64,000 nt of DNA from Geobacillus sp. 46C-IIa (GTDB lineage: Bacteria > Bacillota > Bacilli > Bacillales > Anoxybacillaceae). A program made the translations under genes and the position numbers. The DNA lies in NCBI RefSeq assembly GCF_014679505.1, contig NZ_CP061474.1, positions 2,614,001 to 2,678,000 on the forward strand, read 5' to 3'. Below, piece after piece: positions 30,593-40,560 of the stretch (the first letter of the stretch is position 1; the number at the start of each line of letters is the position of its first letter). Under the pieces are notes generated by a model that searched no databases, was not told where the DNA came from, and saw nothing but the letters and a program-made list of their open reading frames with translations.

Positions 30593-30749
30593 ACTCTTCT
30601 CTCCACAAAGTCACGATATAAGGGGCATCTTTCCTCTTGAGAAGGGGAAGGGTTTACCAAACCGTTCTCCTTCTCAAGAGGCCACCAAACGAAGTGCGGT
30701 AGTAGGGTTTTAAAATTTTTCTCGATTTTACGTGTCTGTTTTCTTGACA

Positions 30750-31693
30750 TAATACCACTTTTTTTACCATCGCTCATTGTTCCTTTTTTCTCCGCGAAGG
30801 AGAATGGCGCGCTCCACGGCGTGTCTTGGGCATCCACTTCGACCAGCGCGGTTTTGACGATCCGAAGCGACGAAGGGCCTCTCGTGATCAAAAAGGCGTT
30901 GGCGGTCTTCGTTTGTGCCAGTGTGTCTTTCGTCATGGCGGCCGAATCGGCCACATAAATCCATTCCTTTTCGATCTTCGTCTGCTTCAGCTGTTTCTGT
31001 ACTCGGGACAACACTTCGGGATTCCACGTCTTATCCGGTAGATTGCCGTTGTATCCATCACCATTAAAAGGGGATGCCATCCTCATTGCCGATCAGCCCA
31101 AATCCGATCTGCTTTTGCCAACGATGATGCCGGTTGTCGCCATACGTCATTTGCAAGACATCCGGCGAGGCCGATTCATACGTACCGTAAACCGATACAT
31201 CGGTCGTATCGGCATGGAACACCCGAAGAGGGATTCCTTCTTTCTTATACATTTGCACAAGACAGGTGGAAAGAACGGCATGGATATTGGCGTCGTATAG
31301 TCGATCAAGATGGCGCGCGATGGCATCGTCGTGGAACCAAGAAGGGGAAAGCCCTGGGCGGATCAGCTTAGGCCAATCGATGTCATGCGCCCATTGTTCC
31401 AAATGAACGAGCGCTTACCGGCCGCTCAAGATATCCAAGGTGAGCAGACAGACCACATCGCTGGCTCGAGTTTGGCATTGAGGATCCACGGGAACCAGAT
31501 GATCAATCAACCGAGGGAGGCCAAGATCCTTGAACAGGGCGATTATTATACAAATAGAAACTTTCATAAATGGCACGGATTTGAACGCTCATGACGGAGA
31601 AACTCCCTTTGCTTTCCTTGAGTGTCAAGGATTCATTCGACGATGGACACAAAAAATCCTCCCGATTTTCGTCGGAAGGGTGCGAAATGTGAG
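30750..31693 (-). pseudogene. IS1634-like transposase remnant, copy 1
   Basis: The 5' end of the element is at 31693 (terminal string CTCACATTTCGCACCC on the minus strand). The transposase starts near 31592 and is split into several frames. One carries FHADTTDVSVYG (first catalytic Asp region). The next continues from 31086 with YVADSAAMTKDTLAQTK. The 3' half is removed at the IS3 right end. A terminator-like GGGAGGATTTTTT stem lies at the element's start. It lies downstream of copCD, with its 5' end facing that gene. Confidence 0.8.
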
Positions 31694-31772
31694 ATATACA
31701 TAAGCGTCATTGTCGTCGTAGCGAATCGATTACCTGATGAAGCGGGACGAAACTTCATAACAGCTGTTTATA

Positions 31773-33677
31773 TTAAGACTCACCCAATCTCATTTCCCCT
31801 GGAATGACTATTTTAAAAGAAAATTCAACAGATTCTCCGTTAAATTTCTTAGCCTTCACGTTCATATTCATGGTTCCAGTTGCATGAAGTAAATTCCCAG
31901 TTAACTTAAAAACCCCCTTATCTACTTTAAATGCATTGTACGTAACGTTATAATTCGGTAGCATAGAGAGTGTTACTTCAACTTTTTCGATATCCTTGTT
32001 ATTGAAATTCATTGTTAACACGTTTAATCCGGGATACAATGGTGAAATGTTAACATCAAGTTTTACTTTTTCTTTTTCCACTGAACTTGGATATATCCCT
32101 TGTTCAGCAGCACTAGGTGCGGATACGACTAAAATAGAAGCAAAAAATAAGATAAACACTCCATAAATCCATTCCACTCGTGCACGGTAAATAACTTTGT
32201 TTACCGCTTTAGATGTTAGATTTTTTATCGATCTTCTTTGCAAATATCCTAATCCCAAAACAAAAAACGTGGCAACAATTTTAAATACTACTCCTTTTCC
32301 CCATTCACTTTGGATAAAGTTTTTTATTGTAAACGATGGAACATATTGCTTTGTCATAAACAAACCTGTAAAAATGATAACAACAAAACTGATTAGTGCC
32401 CACTTCGAAAATTTTGGAATTACATTTTTTAACCGATCTTTCATATTTTCTTTTTTTGGAATGGTGATTAACCCAAATAATCCTCCTATCCAAATAGACG
32501 AAGTCAATAAGTGCAAGACATTAACTCCAATAGTTAAGTAACCGCCGTAACGAGGATAAGAAGCATGTCCAATAACAGCTGGTAATAACAGCAGAGCCAT
32601 ACCATAAAAGAAAAGCCGAATTTTATCAAACAATAATCCCAAAACTAATAGTATTCCTTGTATAACCGGTATCCAAACAAATTTTAATGATAAAAAATGA
32701 ATCATTGATAAGTTTCCTGTTTCCACTTTTTGCGATATGACAATGATGCCCTCTCCAATTAAGACTAAAATGATGAGAGCTAAGGAAATTTTGTTCCATT
32801 TCGAATCATTTTCTTTTAAAATAACAGAATTGAAAAAAGTTCCTCCAAATAAAGTTGTCAATCCAATAAATAAAATCCAATAGCCCCATTGTTTTAATCC
32901 AATATTTTGAAACCATAAAGATTTTGTTGGCACACCTTTATTCCCTTGTTGTATTGGCGTAAACTTATCAACAGCAAAATAAAAGACATCCAGAATATCT
33001 GGTTCACTATTATCAAACGTCTTGCTTGGACGTGCATACCAAGTGACTTGGTATGTTCCCGATGAAAGTTCTTCACCGAAGTAAACCATGACATGGGTGG
33101 GATCTTTCGGATCTATTATCGGTTCCTTTACCATCACGGATTGTTGGCGATCATCAAACACCCCGATCGCCGTGATTTCAGCGGGCATATTAAACCACAA
33201 ATCTATTTTTTTAGGTGATTCATGAACAATTTCGCCATCATCAGGTAAGAAATCCACAATTTTCAGTGTTTCTTTTTTCTTATTTTTATTTCCTTCCCCG
33301 ATCACTTGAAACATTAGGTTTTCTTTCATTACATCACCGTCTAATGAAATCACGTTTATATTTGCAACATAATTTCCAGCTGGCAAGTCATTGTTTATTC
33401 GGCTAATCACATGAGTTTTATCTTTTGGATCAACTATCGGTTTTTCTATCTGTATCGGGTTTCCTGTTTCATCCGCTAGTTTAATCGATTCTGGATGGAT
33501 AACTACCGGATCTTGAAACCATACTTCAATCGATGGTGGACTTTGATTTAATCTTTCTCCATCTTTAGGAAAGGTCTTCTCAAGACTTGAATGAGCAAAA
33601 CTCGATGTTCCGGGAATTATAAAAAATAATATTATAAGCATACCAATACACGTTATAAATGAGCGTAAAAACGGCAA
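31773..33677 (-). CDS. CopC-CopD type copper protein (YcnJ-like)
   Basis: 634 aa starting at TTG 33675-33677 behind GGAAGGAGG. A signal peptide ends at S-F-A, leaving His as the first mature residue, as in CopC copper sites. Two CopC-like beta domains follow (about residues 35-130 and 140-240), then eight or so membrane spans forming CopD (with HASYPRYGG and NVLHLLTSSIWIGG), and a C-terminal extracellular YtkA-like beta domain. It probably handles copper at the cell surface. It is clearly AT-richer than the core genes and is flanked by two inward-facing IS1634-like ends. Confidence 0.85.
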   Translation of the reverse strand: MPFLRSFITCIGMLIILFFIIPGTSSFAHSSLEKTFPKDGERLNQSPPSIEVWFQDPVVIHPESIKLADETGNPIQIEKPIVDPKDKTHVISRINNDLPAGNYVANINVISLDGDVMKENLMFQVIGEGNKNKKKETLKIVDFLPDDGEIVHESPKKIDLWFNMPAEITAIGVFDDRQQSVMVKEPIIDPKDPTHVMVYFGEELSSGTYQVTWYARPSKTFDNSEPDILDVFYFAVDKFTPIQQGNKGVPTKSLWFQNIGLKQWGYWILFIGLTTLFGGTFFNSVILKENDSKWNKISLALIILVLIGEGIIVISQKVETGNLSMIHFLSLKFVWIPVIQGILLVLGLLFDKIRLFFYGMALLLLPAVIGHASYPRYGGYLTIGVNVLHLLTSSIWIGGLFGLITIPKKENMKDRLKNVIPKFSKWALISFVVIIFTGLFMTKQYVPSFTIKNFIQSEWGKGVVFKIVATFFVLGLGYLQRRSIKNLTSKAVNKVIYRARVEWIYGVFILFFASILVVSAPSAAEQGIYPSSVEKEKVKLDVNISPLYPGLNVLTMNFNNKDIEKVEVTLSMLPNYNVTYNAFKVDKGVFKLTGNLLHATGTMNMNVKAKKFNGESVEFSFKIVIPGEMRLGES

Positions 33678-33742
33678 GAAATTCCCTCCTTCCAAACAAT
33701 GGATTTTAAACAAAAAATAAAGGTAACTATCCAGCTATATAA

Positions 33743-34880
33743 CTTACATTTCGCACCCTCTCGGCGAAAATCGGGAGGATTTTTTATGCCCATCGTCGAA
33801 TGAATCCTTGACCCACAAGGAAAGTGAAGGAGTTTGTCTCTTATGAGCGTTCAAGTCCAAAAGGTCTATCGCAATTCTTATTTGAATATCATAAGTGCCC
33901 TATCCAAGGAGCCGGGTCTGCCCCAATGGATTGAACCATCTCGTTCCCTTCGATCCGCAGTGCCAGACGCGAGCCAGCGATGCCGTTCAAGGCATTCTCT
34001 ACAATGTGTTTGACGGCCGGCAAGCCCTCGTTCACTTGGAACAGTGGGGTCACACGATCGACCTGAAGAAACTCATCCGTTCCGGGCTCCATCCTTCCCA
34101 GTTGAATAACGATGCGTTGGCCTGTCATCTCGATCGTCTGTATGAGGACGGCATTCACCACGTCATCAGCGCTTGCTTGATTCCTATTTATCGCAAAAAA
34201 GGTCTTTCCTTCTGAGCCTTTCACGCCGATGCAACGGACAAGACGGTTTACGGCGCCTATGAATCGGCCTCGTTGGAGGCCCTGCAGATCACGCATAGCT
34301 GCAACCGCCATCATCGTTGGCAAAAACCAATCGGTTTCGGACTCGTCGGCAACGAGGACGGCATCCCGTTTTATGGCGATGTGCACGACGGCAACCTTTC
34401 CGATAAAACGTGGAATCCCGAGGTGCTGTCGCGGATCCATGAGCAGCTGAAGCAAGCGAAGATCGAAGACGAATGGATTGACGTGGCCGATTCCGCCGTG
34501 ATGACCAAAGACACCCTGGCGCAGACGAAAGCCGCCCATGCCTTTTTGATCACCCGAGGCCCTTCGTTGCTCTGGATCGTGAAAAGGGCATTGGCCGAGG
34601 CTGATGCCACAGACACCACATGGAGCGCCCCCCTTTACGCTGGCGGAGAGAAACGGCGCCACGCACCGGGTATGGGAAACATCCATCACCTATGAAGATC
34701 ACCCGGTTCGGCTGATCGTCGTCGAATCGAGCGCGCTCGATCAGCGAAAAGGAAAGACGCTTGAAAACGAACGAGCCCAAGAAGCGGAGCTTCTTCGCGA
34801 GGAACAAGCCCGTTGGGAGCGCCATCCATTCTCCAGCCGCGAAGATGCCGAACAAGCCTTGTTTTGTTCTTGTAAATTTT
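33743..34880 (+). pseudogene. IS1634-like transposase remnant, copy 2
   Basis: The left end is CTTACATTTCGCACCC at 33743-33758, followed by a terminator-like stem and T run. The transposase starts at ATG 33844 (MSVQVQKVYRNSYLN). It is broken by a frameshift near 33900, an in-frame TGA just after KKGLSF (about 34213), and a slip at a C-run near 34630. The HADAT motif and the segment VADSAVMTKDTLAQTK match copy 1. The 3' part is lost near 34880. From there to 34952 no gene is seen. Confidence 0.8.
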
Positions 34881-35115
34881 TCACTTGCATCTGTAGTAAT
34901 TTTAGTTCACTCGATTGATTTGTTGACTGAGTTGTGTGGCAGTCCTGGTACCGTCAAGAATTTTGTGTAATGTAAGATAGATAGGGTATCTCTGAAATAG
35001 ATTTAGAATAGAGGGGAAGACTGGTTTCCTCCACACAGGAGACTGAATATTCAGTCTCCTGTGTGGACAGAGGAAATCCCCTTTCTTTGTTTATTTGTTT
35101 ATTTACAATATTTGG

Positions 35116-36282
35116 TTAATTGTAGCGTTCTTCAAACATTCGTTGCAGGGCTTCCTGTGCTTCGGCAAATCCTCTTAACTTTCGTCCTGCCCATTTCTCA
35201 TTAAAATCTTGGATGGTCAAATACACGACTTTTTCCGCGGCTTCTAAACTGCTCAAACTGTTCATCGGCTTTAGACGCTTCCGAATCTCTTTGATCGTTC
35301 GTTCGATGGCATTCGTCGTGTAAATCATACTTCGAATACTGCTTGGATCATTCATAAATGTTAGGAGGACATCCAACTCATTGGCCCAAGATTGAACTTC
35401 TCTCGGATACTTGATGGACCATTTCGACTCAAACTGTTGAAACATCTATAACGCCATCTCTTTATTCGGTGCGCGATAAATCAGTTTGAGATTCTCTGCC
35501 ACTTCAAATTGATCTTTTTTCCGAACACGATTAAGAGTATTACGGACTTTATGAACGACACAACGCTGCACATCGGCTTTCGGATAAATCGCCTTAAAGG
35601 CTTCCTCCAGTCCCGGTAGTCCATCGAATACGCCCAGAAGCACTTCCTTGACGCCTCTTTTGTAGAGCTGTTGGAGAATCTTCCACCATCCATAGGCGCT
35701 TTCTTGTCCTCCCACGAAGAAATCCAGAATTTCTCGATACCCTTCTTCATTCACTCCTAACACCACATAAATGACTTCTTTCTCTACCGTATCGCGGCGA
35801 AGTTTCACGTACAAGCCGTCCAAATATACGACCGAATAACGTTTGGATAGTGGACGATGGTGCCATTTCTCGATGTCTTCTTTCACGACATCGGTAATCC
35901 GGCTGATCGTCGCTGGAGAATAAGCATTTCCTAGAATTCGTTCGATAAACTTGCCAATTTCCCGTGTACTCATGCCACTTTGATACATCCTAATGATGGC
36001 TTCCTCCAGCCAGCCGGTGTGGCGTTGATAAGGGGCAAACAACTGCGTTTGAAATTCTCCGTTTCGGTCTCTTGGCACCAAAAGCCCTTCAATCCGGCCA
36101 TATTGTGTATCTAGATTTCGTTGATAGTAGCCGTTTCTCATATTGGATGTGTCTGCCTGTTCGATTTCGAGGAAATGTTTGATTTCTTCCCGCATAATCA
36201 GCTCTAATTTTTCCTTCACAAACTGACGAATGACACGTTCCAGTTGATTTGCCCAGTCTACATTCGGTATACTTTTAGACAT
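35116..36282 (-). pseudogene. IS256 transposase with one amber stop
   Basis: The frame is open from ATG 36280-36282 (SKSIPNVDWANQLERVI) to 35116 except for one TAG at 35446-35448 between EMAL and MFQQFESKW, where relatives would probably have Gln. The DDE residues lie in VYLDGLYVKLRRD and VFDGLPGLEEAF. The Mutator-type segment MIYTTNAIERTIKEIRKR follows the stop. A single base change (C to T) explains the break. Confidence 0.88.
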
Positions 36283-36337
36283 AGGTAGGGTTCTCCTTTC
36301 TCTAAGATTTTTGGTCCAATCAGAGAATACCCTACCT
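36283..36337 (-). promoter_or_regulatory. Ribosome-site-flanking stem of IS256
   Basis: AGGTAGGGT and ACCCTACCT (9 bp, arms 36283-36291 and 36329-36337 on the plus strand) plus an inner AGAGA/TCTCT pairing enclose the AAAGGAG site just before the transposase start. This would limit translation of read-through transcripts. Confidence 0.5.
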
Positions 36338-36375
36338 TTTTTCTTTTGTTCTAGCAAAATGCTTTACACAAACTT

Positions 36376-36471
36376 TTATACATCATCGCAGTCCTTTTTC
36401 CTTCCTGTAAACATCCCTTTCATACAGAATAACATCATTAAAGGACATAATAAGTATGCCAACCATTCCAT
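36376..36471 (-). CDS. DUF2933-like micro-protein, 3' end altered by IS256
   Basis: 31 aa: MEWLAYLLCPLMMLFCMKGM and a short charged tail. The LCPLMM core resembles DUF2933 proteins that accompany copper genes. CAGGAAAT lies just before the ATG. The stop TAA falls within the first bases of the IS256 end, so the true C-terminus is probably lost. Confidence 0.55.
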   Translation of the reverse strand: MEWLAYLLCPLMMLFCMKGMFTGRKKDCDDV

Positions 36472-36527
36472 ATTTCCTGATCCCCTTTCATATAAATCGA
36501 AACCTCCTTCAGCAGGAGATCTCCTCC

Positions 36528-37078
36528 CTCTAGAAATATTGATGTATCAAGGCTTTGCAGCCTCTCAGGGGTGTCAAAAAAATATTTTTCGACAAAACGC
36601 CTTACATCTCATATTTCGCAACCTTTGCATGATATACAAAAAAACAACCCGGATATTCGCATAAAAATAATTTTTTGTGCAAAAATCGTAAAATAGTTAA
36701 TTTTTATTCGGTCAAATCGGGCTTATTTCGAATTTTTATTCATGATGCGAAATGTGAGAGGCACAACGCGACGATGGACTGTTTTTTGCTCAACGGGTTG
36801 ACGGATCGGGTCGTGTCATACTCATGCAGGGCGCGAAACGCCTCGTTGTGCCGGATCAACGGAATCACCGCCCGAAACAGCACCGATCGCAGTCGTTTCC
36901 GTCCCCGTTTGGAGATGTGCTTTTGCCCTTTGCGCTGGCCGGAGGAGTTCTCCTTGAGCGTCAGGATCGCCAACTTCACCAATTGCCGTGGATCCCGATA
37001 GTGGGCGAAGCTGCCGATCTCCGCCAGCAGATCCATGATCGTGGCTTCTCCCAATCCGTGAACCGTTTTCAGCCTCGG
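36528..37078 (-). pseudogene. IS110/IS1111-family remnant
   Basis: The 3' end (36528-36607, starting CTCTAGAAAT and containing the string GTGTCAAAAAAATATTTTTC) is closely related to the ends of the two full IS110 copies in this window and is likewise flanked by CTCC. A C-terminal transposase piece (36757 to about 37078) reads LKTVHGLGEATIMDLLAEIG, the helix-hairpin-helix part of the family. The N-terminal DEDD domain is missing, and a small element sits between the two parts. Confidence 0.8.
36608..36756. repeat. 149-bp MITE-like element with IS1634-type ends
   Basis: The left end CTCATATTTCGCA (36608) and the right end TGCGAAATGTGAG (to 36756) are inverted repeats with one mismatch and match the terminal string of the IS1634-like elements. 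The interior is AT-rich and has no gene. It includes a stretch of about 50 bases (with TTCGAAATAAGCCCGATTTG on the minus strand) repeated at 43171-43228. It interrupts the IS110 remnant. Confidence 0.6.
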
Positions 37079-37109
37079 TAAAAAGCCCTTCAAAAAAGAA
37101 GGGCTTTTA
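37079..37109 (-). terminator. Terminator of the metal-resistance operon
   Basis: AAAAGCCCTTC pairs with GAAGGGCTTTT (11 bp, loop of T residues on the minus strand) followed by TTACC, 20 bases after the Met-rich gene. Confidence 0.8.
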
Positions 37110-37129
37110 TCGATTTTTACACGACGGTT

Positions 37130-37342
37130 TTATTCAGCTTTATTATAAGATTCCATGAATTCTCCGCATGCCTTCATCATTTTTTGTCCTTGAGGAGAAT
37201 TCATCGCTTCCATCATCTTCATCATACCGTTTCCATTCATCATGTTCGTCATGCTGTCTGGCTTTTCCGCATAAGAAAACTGTCCGACTACTAACAATGT
37301 TGCCAGCGCAAATGAAGAAACAAACGCAATTTTCTTTTTCAT
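37130..37342 (-). CDS. Met-rich small secreted protein
   Basis: 70 aa with a signal peptide (KKKIAFVSSFALATLLVVG, cleavage near SYA). The mature part is Met-rich (e.g. NMMNGNGMMKMMEAMN) and has a single Cys. Clusters of Met are common in proteins that bind Cu(I) outside the cell. AAGGGAGGG precedes the ATG. It is the last gene of an operon with a two-component system. The copper role is inferred from context. Confidence 0.65.
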   Translation of the reverse strand: MKKKIAFVSSFALATLLVVGQFSYAEKPDSMTNMMNGNGMMKMMEAMNSPQGQKMMKACGEFMESYNKAE

Positions 37343-37482
37343 CTATGATCCCTCCCTTGGTTTTAAAACCATTATAAGCAATAAATTTGATGAAAATATG
37401 GAGATTTGCCTATTCTCTAACATGTCTCATGCTATCTTACAAATGTACTTCAAATTTTTTGAAGAAATATAAAGGCGAATCA

Positions 37483-37686
37483 TCAATCTTTCAATAGCCG
37501 TTTTTTCTCTTCATATTCTTCTGCATCAATTTCTCCACGGGCAAGTCGCTCTTTGAGAATATTCAATGCATGATTTGATTTATTTTCAAATGGTTTCATG
37601 ATTAACAAGATCACCCCATATATTGCAAACCCAGTAGTCATAATCCAAAATAACATATTTAACATCATACCCATGCTCATCATCAT
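37483..37686 (-). CDS. SHOCT-domain membrane protein
   Basis: 67 aa. A Met-rich N-terminal membrane span (MLNMLFWIMTTGFAIYGVIL) is followed by a C-terminal SHOCT motif (ALNILKERLARGEIDAEEYE). Such proteins frequently accompany copper and heavy-metal genes. AGGAGGAAGC precedes the ATG. It is co-directional with the neighbouring operon genes. Confidence 0.8.
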   Translation of the reverse strand: MMMSMGMMLNMLFWIMTTGFAIYGVILLIMKPFENKSNHALNILKERLARGEIDAEEYEEKKRLLKD

Positions 37687-37695
37687 TGCTTCCTC

Positions 37696-38879
37696 CTATT
37701 CATTGTTGGTTGTTTGGCTATTCATCTCTTTTCCCTGTTTTGCTATTTTGATCCACTTTTCACCAAAATTATCCGTTAAATAAATGTCTTTTTCAAACGT
37801 CGTGAAGACGATTTGTTTTTCATTGTTTGGATTTACCGCAATGTATCCAATAGCATCACCCTTACTTAAAGTTGGAATAGGGATGTTTTTTCTCTCCGGA
37901 TTCCAGATTAATTTTCATCAAAGAAGGCTTATCAGTAATAACTCCAGCAAGAAGTTTCCCCTCTTTTGTGAAGGAAACGGATGTGACTGGAGTATTTTTT
38001 GTAATGTTATCAAAGGAATTACCATAATCCTTAGATAAATAAACCCCTCGATTTGTACTTATTACAACAATATTTTTTTCTCTGGATGAACAGCAATAGC
38101 TGATGGTTGCCCTTCTAGTCCTTTCATATCGCTTTTTGTCCACGTTTTTGTTTCGTCTAACGAGTAGTACAATCCAGCGTCATCCATTCTTGAATTCCGT
38201 TCTGGGTTTAAAACATAAATGGCATGAGAATAATATCCAACCCCCATTCCGTGAAAGTCAACCTCCCCATATAAATCGAGCGTTTGTAAGGCTTTCCCCA
38301 TATCTGTACTTTTAACTACACCGAGTGGATTTTTCATAGAAGAACCTGAAGCTGGATGTCCGCTGCTGTAAAACCCGTTATCAACCATAGAGAATCCATG
38401 TAGTCATGTTTTTCTCCTTCTGGAATTCCCCACTTACCGTTTTTATATACTCTCAATCCATCATGTGCCGGTACATAAATTTCAGTTCCATCATTCGTAA
38501 AACCTAACCCGTGAATATGCATAAAATCAATGCCATCTTCTTTTTCCGTGCCATTTGTTAATGCAAATACCCCAGAAACAGCTAGGGATAGTAAGGCTAA
38601 AACTGATATCCATTTGCTTAATTTTAACCATCTTTGCAGTTTGTCCCGTTTTAAGCGTCCTTCGTGTTTTTTCACATTAACGGTTTTTAATTGATTTCTG
38701 ATTAAGGATAATAAAGTGATCCCTAAGACAAACAAAATCGACGACACAATAAAACTATAATTTAACAAAGTAGCGGTCAACATCTCCCGTTTGTGTTCTT
38801 CTCCCGCTCCATGTGCGAATACACCAACTGGAACCATAAGTAATATTGTGAGCAAACAGGTAAAAAGTTTTAACTTCAT
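37696..38879 (-). pseudogene. Propeller (YVTN/BNR-like) secreted protein, three frameshifts
   Basis: The 5' part has a signal peptide ending GVFAHGAGEEH, two membrane spans and the start of a propeller (IDFMHIHGLGFTNDG). The frame then shifts three times: near 38396 (one G apparently missing), near 38075 (7 A instead of 8), and near 37905. The peptide parts join smoothly across each site (HDYMGFS-MVDNGFYSSGH, EKK-NIVVISTNRG, NPERKNIPIPTL), so it was one gene of about 390 codons. All shifts are short or homopolymer changes, so sequencing error cannot be ruled out. Confidence 0.75.
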
Positions 38880-38881
38880 CA

Positions 38882-39082
38882 CTATTCTCCCCCTTTCTTA
38901 TAAATTAAAAGATAGAAAATTCCTGCAAAAAGAATAGGAACTCCCGTCCATAGACAGATTTGAACAAACGTTTTCATATACACCCCTAATTTTGGCTGGA
39001 ACATGAACGAACCGGACATCGTCAAACATAGCAATCCAGCCATGATCAACAAAGCAGGTACAATGATTTCAAATTTTTTCAT
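38882..39082 (-). CDS. Small two-span membrane protein in metal operon
   Basis: 66 aa with two hydrophobic spans (IIVPALLIMAGLLCLTMSG and FVQICLWTGVPILFAGIFYL). The ATG overlaps the kinase TGA, and its stop abuts the propeller gene, so it belongs to the operon. Family not recognised. Confidence 0.7.
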   Translation of the reverse strand: MKKFEIIVPALLIMAGLLCLTMSGSFMFQPKLGVYMKTFVQICLWTGVPILFAGIFYLLIYKKGGE

Positions 39083-40188
39083 TGGGCATCCCCCTTATAA
39101 ATCGGGAAAGTAAGTTCAAAGTTTGTCCCTTTTCCCACTTCACTACTTACATGTATAGTTCCATTTTGCAGTTCCACAAGTTGTTTGACGATTGCCAGTC
39201 CAAGCCCAGTACCTCCGAATTCTCTTGATCTTGATTTTTCCACCCGATAAAATCGTTCAAATAAAAATAGAAGATCTTTTTTCGGTATCCCGATCCCCGT
39301 ATCTTCAATCAAAATCTTTACTTTGTCTTGATCATTAGACAATTCTATTTTTATAAACCCTTTTTCTGTATATCGAATGGCGTTTTCGATTAAATTAATG
39401 ACAATTTGCTCCATTCTTAAACCATCCGCATAAATACTCGGCAATTGATAAATGTTATGAAAATATAACTGTAACCCTTTCTCCTTTGCTTTCATTTTTG
39501 TTTTGGCTATGGCATTTTCAATCACTTCAATCAGATCAATTTCCTCCAAATGTAACGGTAACTTTCCTTCCTCCATCTTTGCCAGTTCAAACAAATCATT
39601 GACTAGTTTGGACATTCTGTTGGCTTCTTGCTCGATAATTTGTATATACATTTCTTTTTCATCCTCTGTTTGATACTGTTTATTTTTTAATGCTCTTGCA
39701 TACCCTTCTAAATACGTAAGAGGAGTTCGCAATTCATGGGAAATGTTTGAAAAAAATTCCCGCTGGTTTGACCGGTACCTGTATAATTCAACGGCTAAAT
39801 CATTAATCGCCTTGGCTAGGGAGCCAGTTTCGTCTTTTGTTTCAACAGAAACTTTTGTATTTAAATCACCTTTAGCCATTTTTCGGGTTGCTCTTTCCAT
39901 TTCTAAAAGTGGATTGGCTAACTTGCGTGATACAATAAAGGTAAAGCCAAGGGCTAAAAGAATAGCACCAATGTCAGCTAAAATGGTTAAATTCCTTACT
40001 AGTTCGATTGATTGATATATATCATCGATGGAAGCCAATACAAAAATTCCGCCGATAAAGCGATTTTTTGCAAAAATAGGTCTTCCAACGCTAAGAAAAC
40101 GTCGCTCCAAGACTTCATCGTAATATTCTTTTTCGATGACAGAGTTTTCCCTTAAAAAAGAAATATCATTTGCATTGATTCTTTCTCC

Positions 40189-40560
40189 CTCTAGAAATGT
40201 TGATATATCAACGGTTGTAGCCGTTTCAGGGGTGTCAAAAAAATATTTTTCGACAAATTTCCTAACATTATTTTTTAAATATGTGTATATCTTACATTTG
40301 GTGGGTACGCTTCGCGGTCACTACTGGTTAAATTTGGTTGTAGTGAGGGAAGCGTATGGGATGCACCTTGGATCTCTGCATCGCTGATGATGACGAACCC
40401 TCCCATGTCTCTTGGCATCCTTGTGCCTACATTCCTTCGTTCGGTCTAGTCATCAGGCAGAGGCCAGCTAAGCTCCTTTAGGGACTCAAAGTCGAATGGA
40501 TGATATCGCGCCAGCTTCTCCGTGTCATCCTTGTTGTCTAGGGAATCGAGACGATAGGCA
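40189..40560 (-). ncRNA. Putative bridge/seek RNA region of IS110 copy 1
   Basis: A 370-base non-coding tail follows the transposase. It contains a strong two-tier stem (TACGCTTC with GAAGCGTA and, inside, TCACTAC with GTAGTGA, 40306-40356) with internal loops. It also carries CTCCTT at 40473-40478, the same string found at both target sites. IS1111-type elements are known to encode a targeting RNA in this position. The RNA itself is inferred. Confidence 0.5.

Larger units (their letters stand above)
29244..30749 (+). mobile_element. IS3-family element, complete
   Basis: 1506 bp. The terminal inverted repeats begin TGTCAAGAAAACGGACACGT at 29244 and end with its complement at 30749, differing at one of 20 bases. 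It encodes OrfA and OrfB with a frameshift signal between them. No 3-4 bp target duplication is visible, and the right end lies directly against a truncated IS1634-like transposase, so a deletion or recombination followed insertion. Inside the left end (from 29269) is a 16-base string identical to the IS1634-like end at 31678-31693. Confidence 0.88.
34953..36381 (-). mobile_element. IS256-family element
   Basis: The ends are related inverted repeats with the core TTTGTGTAA (left GTCAAGAATTTTGTGTAATG, right read inward GTATAAAAGTTTGTGTAAAG). It contains one transposase gene. No clear 8-9 bp target duplication is visible. The right end cuts into a small DUF2933-like gene. A hairpin at about 35029-35065 (GGAGACTGAATATTCAGTCTCC type) lies beyond the 3' end of the gene and may be its terminator. 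Confidence 0.8.

Noticed and set aside
29244..30749. IS3 inserted inside a complete IS1634-like element spanning 29269-31693
   Set aside because: The IS1634-type string at 29269 lies inside the IS3 inverted repeats, so simple nesting does not work. I report the string but not the nested element.
33889..34689. A 266-codon open frame on the minus strand
   Set aside because: It lies opposite the IS1634-like transposase remnant, whose plus-strand frames carry recognisable motifs. The minus frame is a high-GC shadow.
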